Shown: positions 36,520-44,869 of the stretch, piece after piece
How the letters are laid out: every line of letters starts with the position of its first letter
Numbering within the stretch: the stretch's first letter is position 1
DNA from: Phycisphaerales bacterium
Lineage (GTDB): Bacteria > Planctomycetota > Phycisphaerae > UBA1845
NCBI GenBank assembly: GCA_020852275.1
Contig: JADZBE010000007.1
Coordinates: 124,001-188,000, forward strand
Reading direction: 5' to 3'
Length of the DNA: 64,000 nt
Program-made: the position numbers and the translations under genes
The notes under the pieces: generated by a model
What the model was told of the DNA's origin: nothing
Seen by the model: the letters and a program-made list of their open reading frames with translations, nothing else
The model's database searches: none

Positions 36520-37370
36520 GCTGTTCCTCCCGATCTTTCCGTCGCCAGCCAAGCGCACAGCAGTGTCATCCCGGCGGCGAACGCAACGCTCACCGTCCAG
36601 CAGAGCGCCATCGGCGGCGATCCCGCGTGCCCCGCCGCTTGCGACCCGTGCAGCACCCCGCGCACCAGTCCCATGCCATACGTCAGCGGATTCACCCACA
36701 TCACCCAGCGCAGCCACGCCGACGCCCCCGACGCCGGAAACACGGCGCCGGAGAGAATCCACATCGGCATCATCACCAGGTTCATGACGGAGTGGTACCC
36801 GTGCGCCGAGTCCATCCTCCACGCAACCGCCAGCCCCATCCCGCTCAGCCCCAGCGAGAGCAGGAACAACACGAACACGCAGCCCGCGGCGCCGCCCAAG
36901 CTGAGCGGTACGTGCGACAGCGGACCCAGCAGCAAAAAAAGCCCGGCCTGCCCGGTCGCCAGGATTGCCGAACCGAGAATCTTGCCAGCTACGATGCTCA
37001 GCCGCGACGCCGGCGAGACGAGCACGCCTTGGAGAAAGCCCTCGTGCCGGTCCTCGATCAGCGTGATCGTCGAGAAGATGGCCGTAAACAGCACGATCAT
37101 CACCAGCGTGCCGGCGAAGAAGTACTCCATGTAGCCGCCGTTCTCCGCGCCTTGAACGCTGAACGACCGCCCGATCCCGCTGCCCAGCAGGATCCAGAAG
37201 AGTACCGGCGTCGCCAGCGCGCCAACCACCCGCGCCCGCTGCCGAAGGAACCGCACCACCTCGCGCCGCGCCAAAGACAGCGCAGGCAGCAGAAACGTCG
37301 GTGAGAAGCCCGGACCGGGTCCCATCGAGGATCGTCGCGCCATCAGCGTGTCCATTCCAGCTTCCGCCAT
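36516..37370 (-). CDS. ABC-2 type transporter permease
   Basis: 284 residues, six helices. The N-terminal cytoplasmic arm (LARREVVRFLRQRARVVG) precedes FWILLGSGIGRSF, YMEYFFAGTLVMIVLFTAIF and TLIEDRHEGFLQGVLVSPAS, the typical ABC-2 exporter pattern, and AVFPASGASAWLRWVMWVNP near the end. It pairs with the ATPase encoded 85 bp upstream. The location between ctaB and sco suggests it helps oxidase biogenesis, as known for some bacterial ABC exporters in cox or nos clusters, but the substrate is unknown. Confidence 0.88.
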   Translation of the reverse strand: MAEAGMDTLMARRSSMGPGPGFSPTFLLPALSLARREVVRFLRQRARVVGALATPVLFWILLGSGIGRSFSVQGAENGGYMEYFFAGTLVMIVLFTAIFSTITLIEDRHEGFLQGVLVSPASRLSIVAGKILGSAILATGQAGLFLLLGPLSHVPLSLGGAAGCVFVLFLLSLGLSGMGLAVAWRMDSAHGYHSVMNLVMMPMWILSGAVFPASGASAWLRWVMWVNPLTYGMGLVRGVLHGSQAAGHAGSPPMALCWTVSVAFAAGMTLLCAWLATERSGGTA

Positions 37371-37455
37371 TCAATCAGCATCCGATACGGGTCTTCCATT
37401 CAGCACTCGGCATTCTGCATTCTGCATGCTTCATGCTTCATTCTGCCTTCCCCGT

Positions 37456-38421
37456 TCAATCTTCCTTCCCCCTCTCCATCCGGTGCCCCGTGAACTTCGC
37501 AAACACGTCCTCCAGCGTGGGCCTGCCCACGGTGATCGACGTGAGCCGGTCGCCGTACTGCTGCCCGAGGCGCGCCGCCAGCTCGTGCCCGTGCGGCGCC
37601 TCGATGCGCAGCAGCTCGCCGAAACGCTGAGCATTCAGGTTGAACTGTCGCCGGATGTCCTCCGCCAGCTCCTCCGGGCGTTCCGCCAGCAGTGTCAGGA
37701 CTTCGCCGCCGACGGCCTGCTTCAGCGCCCGCGGCGAGTCGTGGGCGACCAGTCGCCCTTCATCGAGGATCGCCACCCGGTCGCAGCTCTCCGCTTCCTC
37801 CATCAGGTGCGTCGTCAGCAGGCAGGTCAGCCCGCGCCGGCCTCGCAGCGATTCAATCTGCTCCCGCAGCGCCCGCCGGGCCGTCGGGTCGAGCCCCGTG
37901 CTCGGCTCGTCCATCAGCAGCACGCGCGGCTCGTGCAGCAGGCATTTGGCGATTTCCACCCGGCGGCTCATTCCCCCGGAGAGCTGCTCTACCCGCTCGC
38001 GCAGCCGGTCGCGCAGTCCGACGAGGTCCAGGCATTCCTCGATGCGCCGCGCCAGCGCCGCCCCGCCAAGCCCGTACAGATGCCCGTGGTGCGTCAGGTT
38101 TTCACGCACGGTCAGCTTCTTGTCCACGGCCGGCGACTGAAACGTGACGCCCAGGTGCCGACGCACGCTCGCGCCGTCCGTCACCACGTCGTCGCCGAGA
38201 ATCTCCGCCGTGCCTTCGCTGGGTCTGGCGAGTGTGGCAAGGATGCGGAACAGCGTGGACTTGCCGCTGCCGTTGGGGCCCAGCAGCGCGAACAGCTCGC
38301 CGTCGCGGACGTCGAAACTCACGTTCGACAGAGCCACCCGGTCGGCGTACCGGTGTGTCATCGCCTTGACACGAACGGCCATCCTGTCGGGATATAACGG
38401 AGGTTGAGCAGTCGTTGACAT
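37456..38421 (-). CDS. ABC transporter ATP-binding protein
   Basis: 321 residues. Walker A GPNGSGKST, signature LSGGMSRRVEIAK, Walker B VLLMDEPSTGLDP and a switch His in LLTTHLMEEAE are complete. The C-terminal part (about 230-321) is the extra domain typical of DrrA/NodI-type exporters (RPTLEDVFAKFTGHRM). It energises the permease at 36516-37370. The start is ATG 38421 (MSTTAQPP). The 85-bp gap to the permease contains only an A/T-richer stretch with short CATTCTG repeats. Confidence 0.92.
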   Translation of the reverse strand: MSTTAQPPLYPDRMAVRVKAMTHRYADRVALSNVSFDVRDGELFALLGPNGSGKSTLFRILATLARPSEGTAEILGDDVVTDGASVRRHLGVTFQSPAVDKKLTVRENLTHHGHLYGLGGAALARRIEECLDLVGLRDRLRERVEQLSGGMSRRVEIAKCLLHEPRVLLMDEPSTGLDPTARRALREQIESLRGRRGLTCLLTTHLMEEAESCDRVAILDEGRLVAHDSPRALKQAVGGEVLTLLAERPEELAEDIRRQFNLNAQRFGELLRIEAPHGHELAARLGQQYGDRLTSITVGRPTLEDVFAKFTGHRMERGKED

Positions 38422-38471
38422 CGTGCAGCCGGCTCGCCTCATTGCCACAGCGCCGCAAGCACATCAGCGCC

Positions 38472-38534
38472 GCGACCGTCAGGAAGCGGTTCCGCGGCTC
38501 GCATGCCGCTCCGCTCCCTCACGGCTGCGGCTCT
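38472..38534. repeat. Palindromic element with ends GCCGCGACCGT / ACGGCTGCGGC
   Basis: Two arms of about 20 bp (left GCCGCGACCGTCAGGAAGCG, right CGCTCCCTCACGGCTGCGGC) are near-perfect reverse complements around a 23-nt loop. The right arm nearly matches 47105-47126 inside glyS, which identifies it as a dispersed element. It lies upstream of the ABC ATPase gene and downstream of ctaB. Confidence 0.65.
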
Positions 38535-38564
38535 GAAAAGCTTCAATTCCCCCGCGTCGGTGCA

Positions 38565-39581
38565 CTACGCCCTGTCGAACATCATGGCCAGCATCACCAG
38601 CGGCAAGTACACGATCGACGTGAGGAACACCAGCCGCTCCGTCCGCTCGCAGGGACGGATCGCCATCGCCAGCGCGGAAGCGAGAAAACCCATGCCCAGC
38701 ACCCCCGCGCTGAAGGCGTACCCCATCCCGGTCAACCCAACCCACGTCGGCAGCAGCGAGACGGGGATCAGCGCGGCACACAGCAGCGCCGACGCCGCGC
38801 CCGTCCGCCGACCGCTCGCATCCGAGAGAGGCCACATCGCGTAACCCGCCACGATGTAGTCCTCACGCCACAGTCGGCAGATCGCAAAGAAGTGGGGGAG
38901 TTGCCACACCACGACCAGCAGAAAAAGGCTCCACGCGCCCGACGACAGCCGCGCCCCGGACGCGCCCCAGCCGATGAGCACCGGCAGCGCGCCCGGCGCC
39001 GCTCCGACCACGGTGTTCCACGCGCTGATTCGCTTCAGCGGCGTGTACGCGCCCAGATAAATCACGAGCGTAAGGAGCGCGAACACGGCGCCGATCGGGT
39101 TCGCGGCCGCGGCAAGCACGAGGAGGCCCACCGCGCCCGCGGCGCCACCAAACCACAGAGCCTGCTTCGGCGTCAATCGCCCCGAAGGCAGGGGCCGATG
39201 CCGCGTCCGCGACATCAAGGCATCCAGATCGCGTTCCATGAACTGATTCAGCGCGTTGGCGCCGCCGCCGACAAGAAACGCCCCGAGCGCCACGCAAAGC
39301 AGAGTCGTCACATTCACCGACGCGCCCGACGCCATGACAAATCCCACGACCGAGGCCATCGCCGCAAGCCCGGTCAGGCGGAGCTTCATGAGTTCAAGAA
39401 GAACGAATACGAGCTGCCCTGCATGAGGAAGGACCGACGACGGCGCAGGTACCGGCGACTCTCCGCAGAGCGGCGACGCGAGGCTCCGAGTTGTCACGGA
39501 CGCGGAATTCTCGCAATCACCTGTCGGCCATGGTGCGACCATCTGGCCGGCAGCCGGCAGCGAGCAGCGAGCAGCTAGCAT
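38565..39581 (-). CDS. ctaB: Protoheme IX farnesyltransferase (heme O synthase)
   Basis: About 338 residues from ATG 39581. It is a UbiA-family prenyltransferase with the CtaB signature NALNQFMERDLDALMSRTRH followed by RPLPSGRL (first Asp-rich site) and the second conserved loop YTPLKRISAWNTVVGAAPGA. About eight helices. It adds a farnesyl group to heme B to give heme O. The conserved core begins at LVFVLLELMKLRLTG (about residue 56), so the N-terminal 50 residues are an unusual extension or the start is lower (ATG 39542). The ATG at 39581 overlaps the stop of ctaA. It ends in TAG. Confidence 0.9.
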   Translation of the reverse strand: MLAARCSLPAAGQMVAPWPTGDCENSASVTTRSLASPLCGESPVPAPSSVLPHAGQLVFVLLELMKLRLTGLAAMASVVGFVMASGASVNVTTLLCVALGAFLVGGGANALNQFMERDLDALMSRTRHRPLPSGRLTPKQALWFGGAAGAVGLLVLAAAANPIGAVFALLTLVIYLGAYTPLKRISAWNTVVGAAPGALPVLIGWGASGARLSSGAWSLFLLVVVWQLPHFFAICRLWREDYIVAGYAMWPLSDASGRRTGAASALLCAALIPVSLLPTWVGLTGMGYAFSAGVLGMGFLASALAMAIRPCERTERLVFLTSIVYLPLVMLAMMFDRA

Positions 39582-40537
39582 CGGGCCGCCAGCAGCTCCT
39601 GCTCCGCCCCCTGCGTCGGCGATGCTCTCATCGTCCGATGACACAGCGCGCACACGAGCGACGAACACGCCAGCACCATCGACCCCGTCACCACGTGCAG
39701 CGTGGGGAAGAACCATTGGATGAAGGTCGGCGAGAGAACGCGGCTGCTCGATCCGCCCGTGATCACGAACGCCATCAGCCCCAGCGCAAGCTGCAGCGCG
39801 GTCAGCCCTCCCAACAGCACCGCCGCGCGTTGCGTCCATGTGTTCCCCGTCGCCTCGCCCAGAATCAGCAGCACCAGCCGCCCGATCAGCACCGCCGTCG
39901 TCACACCCCACCAGATGTGGAAGATCAGTACGCCGAACGATCCGAAGTGCCGCGTCCCCGCGCCGAGCGACAACTGGACCAGCAACGCCCCAACCACCAT
40001 CAACGACCACCGCCGCATCGACCCGGCCGCTGCATGATCCAGAACCGCGAGCTTATACCGCCAGCCTGCGCTGGAGAAAAGCGCCTGACACGCCAGCAGC
40101 GCGAACGTAAGCTGGCCCCACACGCCGTGCATCATCGCCAGCGCGACCGAGTCGTGCTTCACGCGGTAAATCCCCATGATGCCCTGGGCCGTAATCGCAA
40201 ACAGCGCCGCGATGCTCACGTAGCGCATCCACCGTCGCCGCTCGACGGCGAACGCCACCGCCACGCCCGCCAGCGCGGTCAATCCGACCACCCACCCCAC
40301 CAGGCGATGTCCATGCTCCCACCGGGTCTTCACCTCATTCAGCCAGCCGGGAGGGTTGACGAGTCGGCCGTTGGACAGCGGCGCGTCGGGGTAGGCCATG
40401 CCCGCGTCGTGGCTCGTGACGCTGCCGCCGACGAAGACGAGCAGAAACGTCAACCAGAGCGTGGCGAGCGAACTGTAGTGCAGCCATTTCGCTTGCGGCG
40501 TCGGATCGTGCGCGGTTGCTTGCTGCGTACTCTGCAT
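39575..40537 (-). CDS. ctaA: Heme A synthase (COX15/CtaA family)
   Basis: 320 residues, eight helices in two related halves. Heme-ligating His residues are visible in WEHGHRLVGW, MMHGVWGQL, IFHIWWG and FPTLHVVTGSM, and the N-terminal GGSVTSHDAGMAYPD loop is typical of COX15. It oxidises heme O to heme A in the inner membrane. The start ATG 40537 gives a short N-terminus before the first helix. Its stop (TAG) overlaps the ctaB start, consistent with coupling. Confidence 0.9.
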   Translation of the reverse strand: MQSTQQATAHDPTPQAKWLHYSSLATLWLTFLLVFVGGSVTSHDAGMAYPDAPLSNGRLVNPPGWLNEVKTRWEHGHRLVGWVVGLTALAGVAVAFAVERRRWMRYVSIAALFAITAQGIMGIYRVKHDSVALAMMHGVWGQLTFALLACQALFSSAGWRYKLAVLDHAAAGSMRRWSLMVVGALLVQLSLGAGTRHFGSFGVLIFHIWWGVTTAVLIGRLVLLILGEATGNTWTQRAAVLLGGLTALQLALGLMAFVITGGSSSRVLSPTFIQWFFPTLHVVTGSMVLACSSLVCALCHRTMRASPTQGAEQELLAARC

Positions 40538-40841
40538 GGTTTCGTTGAATGGTCCGGTCATTCCCGCGCACACAGGAATCTAGTTCCGTCATTCCCGCGC
40601 AGGCGGGAATCCAGTGGTCTGTCGTCGCGTCTTGGACCCCCGCCTTCGCGGGGGTGACGACGCCTTCCGTAGTTCCCGCGCAGGCAGGAATCCAGAAGTG
40701 GTCCCTGAACCCCGAAGCATGAACCCTGAACCCTAAGCCCCGCCGCACCGTCAGGATACTAAACAAGCCGGCGAATGGCGAACGTTTCCATTCGCCATTC
40801 GCCGGTATCAATCTCTCACATGATTCGCCCTGGCTCCAGCA
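40538..40841. repeat. Cluster of REP-like GGGAATCCAG palindromes
   Basis: This 304-bp gap contains no gene. Positions 40559-40695 carry several copies of a palindrome of the form ATTCCCGCGCAGGCGGGAAT followed by CCAG, in both orientations. Related copies lie at 53156-53213, 54603-54671, 59433-59463 and 61571-61640. Such REP-like palindromes are common intergenic repeats and may slow transcript decay. Confidence 0.85.
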
Positions 40842-41600
40842 TCAGCCGCCGGCGCTGGCTTCGGCCTTGAAGGTGTAATCCTTCGCATTGGCGCCAGCCT
40901 TGACCGTGACTTTCTCCTTGAACTCGCCATAGACCTCGTGCCAGAAGGTGACCTCATACTCACCGGCCGGCAGGCCCTTGATCTCGTATTCGCCCTTTTC
41001 GTTGCTGACGGCGTGGAACGGGTGCGGGAACACGCCGATCCAGGCGCCCATCCACTTGTGAACGTCGCACTTGACGTGGAAGATTTCGGGCTTCTTGAAG
41101 GCCACCGGATTCTCCATGTCCTTCTGCGGCTGACCGTAATTAAACGGCTGGTTCTTCGCCGGCGCGGCGTTGATGTTGTGCAGCAGCGGGTCGCTGTTCT
41201 TGATGATCAGCGTCTGGTCCGTCTGCAGCGTCAGGACGTGCGGGATGTACAGGCAGCCCTGCTGATTGAGGGTCTTCTTCTCGGTCGCGGCCGGGAAGGT
41301 CTTGCCCGACAGGTCCGTCGAGATGAAGATCATCGCGTTCTGCAGCAGGCGCTGATCTTCCTTGCCTTCGATCTTGGCGGAGAGAATCTCCTGCGCCTTG
41401 ACCTGCTTCTTCTCGCCATACTGCTCCGCGCACTTCGGCTCCGTGTTGATGTCGCTGAAGATGTTCTTCACCTGCGGCGCTTTACCCTGGAGGTAGATGA
41501 CGCCCTTCAGTGTGCCGGTGTCCTCCGCGCGAGCCGCGCCCGCCGCGAGAACACCCAGCGCGATCACCAGCCCGCACAGGCCTCGCATCTTGCCAGTCAT
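40842..41600 (-). CDS. Periplasmic cupredoxin-like protein
   Basis: 252 residues. Signal peptide MTGKMRGLCGLVIALGVLAA ends near ARA (residue 25). A plastocyanin/azurin-like domain has candidate type-1 copper ligands H141 (LLHNI), C178, H181 and M184 (FHVKCDVHKWMG). The C-terminal 60 residues form a carboxypeptidase-regulatory-like beta-sandwich (EKGEYEIKGLPAGEYEVTFW). It could carry electrons or copper to the oxidase; its position at the head of the cox cluster supports this. AAGGAG precedes ATG 41600. Confidence 0.85.
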   Translation of the reverse strand: MTGKMRGLCGLVIALGVLAAGAARAEDTGTLKGVIYLQGKAPQVKNIFSDINTEPKCAEQYGEKKQVKAQEILSAKIEGKEDQRLLQNAMIFISTDLSGKTFPAATEKKTLNQQGCLYIPHVLTLQTDQTLIIKNSDPLLHNINAAPAKNQPFNYGQPQKDMENPVAFKKPEIFHVKCDVHKWMGAWIGVFPHPFHAVSNEKGEYEIKGLPAGEYEVTFWHEVYGEFKEKVTVKAGANAKDYTFKAEASAGG

Positions 41601-41761
41601 AAAATCTGCTCCTTGTAAGTTAAAACCCGCATCGCGGGGCGGCGCCAGGCCGCTGCTTTGGATTCTGCTTGAACCCCTCACCCGCGGCCCTGGCGGACGC
41701 GAAGGGGTGTCCTTGGTCCCATCTCAACAACGAGAAAACATCGTGATTTTTTTCACAATGT

Positions 41762-41791
41762 ATTATAGGCGGCAGTATACAACATGCCTAA
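41762..41791 (-). promoter_or_regulatory. Putative sigma-70-type promoter of the cupredoxin/cox region
   Basis: On the minus strand a perfect TATAAT (41762-41767) lies 18 bases after TTAGGC (41786-41791). The surrounding 60 bases are markedly A/T-rich for this genome. A transcript would have a leader of about 155 bases before the cupredoxin start codon. No matching site was found before the later cox genes. Confidence 0.45.
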
Positions 41792-42124
41792 CGGCAACGC
41801 AAGCGAAAATATCCAAGATTCCGTGATTTCGCGCAGAATGCCTCGTCATTCCACTTCGAACTAACCGTCAAGCGCGTGGCAGGAAGCTAGAGTGTAGTAT
41901 ATCAACTGGTGCTGATTGTTCAAGCCTGCGGCCGTTCTATCTGAGGCGGCGTCGGGAGAGGAAGGGAAAGCACGGCTCTCACCGTCCTCACCTGCCGTTG
42001 AATCGTCGATCCGCGCATTGGACTCCAGCCTCCCGAGCGCGATAATCGCGCGATGGCGAAGGCCGCCCTAAGGCGTGCGGCTTGTCTGAACACGATCTGA
42101 TGCACAAAGGACGGGCACCTCCAG

Positions 42125-42760
42125 ATGGCCGACGACGTTCGGATTCGACAATTTGAGAAAATGGCCCAGGACGACCCCAACAATGAGCTGGGCCACTTCA
42201 GCTTGGGCAAGGCCTATCTCGAAGCGGGGCGCAATACCGAGGCTGCGACCTCGCTTAAGCGGGCGCTCGACCTGAATCCCACGATGTCGAAGGCTTACGA
42301 GTTGATCGGCACGGCCTTGCATCGGGCGGGTCAGCGGGAACTGGCGATCGAGATGCTCACGCGCGGGATCACGGTCGCCGACGAGCGCGGGGATCGCAAG
42401 CCGCGCGAAGCGATCGCCGCGCTGCTGCGGGAGTTCGGCGCGCCGGTGCCCGAGCCGAAGCATGTGTCAGCGCCGCAGGGAAGGCCCGGCTCCTCCGCAG
42501 ATGCGGGCCACGCGCAGCCGCCCTCGCCCGACGGGTTCTCCTGTGCGCGCTGTGGTCGTCCCAGCGGCAAGCTGGAAAAGCCGCCATTCAAAGGTCCGCT
42601 CGGTCTGAGGATCCACGAGCAAGTTTGCCAGGTCTGCTGGCGCGAGTGGATCGGCATGGGCACCAAAGTCATCAATGAGATGGGCCTGCAACTGGCCAAT
42701 CGCGCGCATCAGGACACGTACGATCAATACATGATCGAGTTCCTCCAACTGCGCGTGTGA
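42125..42760 (+). CDS. TPR protein fused to a YggX-like Fe(2+)-trafficking domain
   Basis: 211 residues. Residues about 1-85 contain two to three TPR units (ELGHFSLGKAYLEAGRNTEA, SKAYELIGTALHRAGQRELA). After a linker, residues 138-208 match YggX: CARCGRPSGKLEKPPFKGP, LGLRIHEQVCQVCWREWIGM and TKVINEMGLQLAN. YggX is a small protein linked to iron trafficking and protection of Fe-S clusters; the standard form is about 90 residues and unfused. C140, C143, C168 and C171 add a possible metal site. A terminator lies downstream at 42904. Confidence 0.85.
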   Translation: MADDVRIRQFEKMAQDDPNNELGHFSLGKAYLEAGRNTEAATSLKRALDLNPTMSKAYELIGTALHRAGQRELAIEMLTRGITVADERGDRKPREAIAALLREFGAPVPEPKHVSAPQGRPGSSADAGHAQPPSPDGFSCARCGRPSGKLEKPPFKGPLGLRIHEQVCQVCWREWIGMGTKVINEMGLQLANRAHQDTYDQYMIEFLQLRV

Positions 42761-42903
42761 CGCTGAGTGCCAGCAATCTGGCACTGTGGAGTGCGGCGGT
42801 CTCGCGTGGCGCCGGAGCGTACCCGGAATCGCGGGACAACGCCCCGCGTTCCGCCCCAAGCATCCGGGACGGGCAGCGGCGCGAATTTCCGGTGCCCGTC
42901 GCG

Positions 42904-42941
42904 CCGCAAGCTCCGATAAGAAAAAAGCTTGCGGTTTTCTT
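42904..42941 (+). terminator. Rho-independent terminator
   Basis: CCGCAAGCT (42904-42912) pairs perfectly with AGCTTGCGG (42926-42934), followed by TTTTCTT. It lies 144 bases after the TPR-YggX gene. Confidence 0.85.
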
Positions 42942-42949
42942 ATATCCTG

Positions 42950-43374
42950 TGAAATCCTGAGTACACGCTATTTTGCGCCCTGGGTTGGCGCAGTCACAAG
43001 ATATAGTAGTCTTCGCACCAAAATGCGACCCCTTGCAACGTAAGCTCCGGTTTTTGCGGAACTTACCCTATAGCATCGTCCCAGAATGCGTGGTAGGTTA
43101 CGCATTAGAGCAGGGGGAGTAAGTCAGGTCGTTCACACCTCAATCTGATGGAACGAAGCACGCGTGGAGAGCGGACGCGCGTCGGGAGGAAAGTCGCTGA
43201 ATCGCGCGCCCGCGAGGGGCGCCGGTCGATCGCGCGACGCACGAGTCCTTCGTTCATCAGGTTCACCCGCGGTTTGCGTACGCCGAGATAGCGCGATCCG
43301 GTCGGATTCGGCCCAGGGATGGAGTCGAGCCGGTTCACGCGGTTGCGGGCCGATGCCGTGCATGGAGGTGGTGC
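42950..43374 (+). other. Leader with several hairpins upstream of a sigma-factor gene
   Basis: No coding frame is convincing here. Three short hairpins follow each other: TGCGCC/GGCGCA (about 42974-42993), GTAAG-TCCG/CGGA-CTTAC (about 43040-43067) and ATGCGT/ACGCAT (about 43086-43107). Base composition in 42945-43110 is lower in GC than around it. It could be a structured 5' untranslated region or a small RNA; no known riboswitch was recognised. Confidence 0.35.
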
Positions 43375-44379
43375 ATGAGGGCTTCATTGCGGACGATTTC
43401 GCCGGTTGAGGAATCAGGGCAGTTCGTCGCGGCAGGGACGCCGTCGCAGACCGCAGGGACGCGGGACGGGCATTGGGAGGTTGATCGCGAGCGGGATACA
43501 ACGGGTAATCGTTCGTGTGAACGACGAAGTACCTTGACGACTCCCTCGCTCATTGCGTCAAGTCCCGGCTCCGAATCGACACCCACCCTCTCCTCAACCG
43601 GCGATTCTTTCCACCTCCCCGACCACGCTGCCCTCTGGCAGGATTTCTGGCGACTTCGATCGAACGCCCTGCGCAATCAACTCGTGGCGGAGTACCTCCC
43701 GCTGGCGAAACTGCACGCCCGCCGCCTCGCTAAGCGCTTCAGCTCGCGCATCCAGCCCGAAGAGATTTTCAGCGCCTCCTGCGAAGGATTGATGCACGCC
43801 GTGACCGCTTTCGATCCGCGACGCGGCATCAAGTTCGAGACGTTTGCCGTGCGGCGCATCATCGGCGCGGTGCTCGACTGGCTCCGCTCCGTTGACGAGC
43901 AGTCTCGGATGCTGCGCCTGTTCGAGCGCCGTCGTCAGACCGCGTGGAATCAACTCAGTTGCCAGCATGGCCGTCCGGCGACGGAGAGCGAGGTCATCGA
44001 ACGCATGGGGATTTCGCAGCGAAGGTATGGCCGCATGACCGCCCGCATTCGCGCCGCCGAGACCGTTTCGATCGAGTCGGACCCGCGGCGCGGGCGAGGT
44101 TCCGCCGCCGACGAGCCGGCGCGCTGGGAGCTGCCGCCGCGGGGTCAACCCTCGCCGGGCGCGGACATCGAGCGGGAGATGCTGCGTGACTTTCTTTGTC
44201 GCGGATTGACGCGGGCGGAGCGGCACGTGCTCGTCCTGTATTACTACGAGGACCTCAACATGGTTGAAGTGGGGCGGGTGCTGGGGCTGTCGGAAGCACG
44301 CATCTGCCAGATGCACCGCGACATTCTGCGCAAGCTGTCCCACCGCCTCAGTCTGCCGGCGGCAAGAATGGCCGTTTAG
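43375..44379 (+). CDS. Sigma-70 family sigma factor, FliA/WhiG-like
   Basis: 334 residues. After an 80-residue low-complexity N-terminus, region 2 is clear (LVAEYLPLAKLHARRLAKRF, PEEIFSASCEGLMHAVTAFD, FETFAVRRIIGAVLDWLRS), region 3 holds RPATESEVIERMGIS, and region 4 ends with LVLYYYEDLNMVEVGRVLGL and SEARICQMHRDILRKL. It has the FliA/sigma-28-like short layout without region 1.1. The genes it controls are unknown. GGAGGTG lies five bases before ATG 43375. It ends in TAG. Confidence 0.9.
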   Translation: MRASLRTISPVEESGQFVAAGTPSQTAGTRDGHWEVDRERDTTGNRSCERRSTLTTPSLIASSPGSESTPTLSSTGDSFHLPDHAALWQDFWRLRSNALRNQLVAEYLPLAKLHARRLAKRFSSRIQPEEIFSASCEGLMHAVTAFDPRRGIKFETFAVRRIIGAVLDWLRSVDEQSRMLRLFERRRQTAWNQLSCQHGRPATESEVIERMGISQRRYGRMTARIRAAETVSIESDPRRGRGSAADEPARWELPPRGQPSPGADIEREMLRDFLCRGLTRAERHVLVLYYYEDLNMVEVGRVLGLSEARICQMHRDILRKLSHRLSLPAARMAV

Positions 44380-44529
44380 GGTGCCCTCGGACTTTCTGAC
44401 ACGAGGCGCTGACTTCAGGCAGCGCGGATTCGGGGTTGAGATGGCGGCGCCTGATCTGGCAAGGCCGCATCCTTGACTCGGATCGCGCCATGACCGTGGA
44501 CCGACGGCGAGCGGATCAGGAGCACGCCT

Positions 44530-44823
44530 ATGCACAACGACCGTGACTGCGAGATCATTCAGTGGGCCCAGGCGCGCCGACTTCCCTGGTACACCACTCT
44601 CAAAGGGCCTCAAGGCGAGCCGGAATTGAAGGTCCACTGCGGTTGCGTCACGGCCTACTTCCGCCGTGGCGACCTGGTGCGCATTCAGGCCGACGCGGAG
44701 GAGGACCTCTTCGATGACTTCTTTCAGGAGCTGACGCAGCTCTTCGCGCGTCGCGCGTTGAAGGGAACGCGGAGTGCGTGCGACGGACCTCGGCCCTGCG
44801 GAGGGCGAGTGTCGAACAATTGA
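44530..44823 (+). CDS. Small conserved-looking protein of unknown function
   Basis: 97 residues. AGGAG lies seven bases before ATG 44530. It reads MHNDRDCEIIQWAQARRLPW, then ELKVHCGCVTAYFRRGDLVR and an acidic helix (ADAEEDLFDDFFQELTQLFA). No family is recognised. It follows the sigma factor by 150 bp and might be its co-transcribed partner; otherwise nothing can be inferred. Confidence 0.55.
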   Translation: MHNDRDCEIIQWAQARRLPWYTTLKGPQGEPELKVHCGCVTAYFRRGDLVRIQADAEEDLFDDFFQELTQLFARRALKGTRSACDGPRPCGGRVSNN

Positions 44824-44869
44824 AGCACGACGCCGGGGCGCCGGTCATCCACGCGGCGCGCGCCCACTA

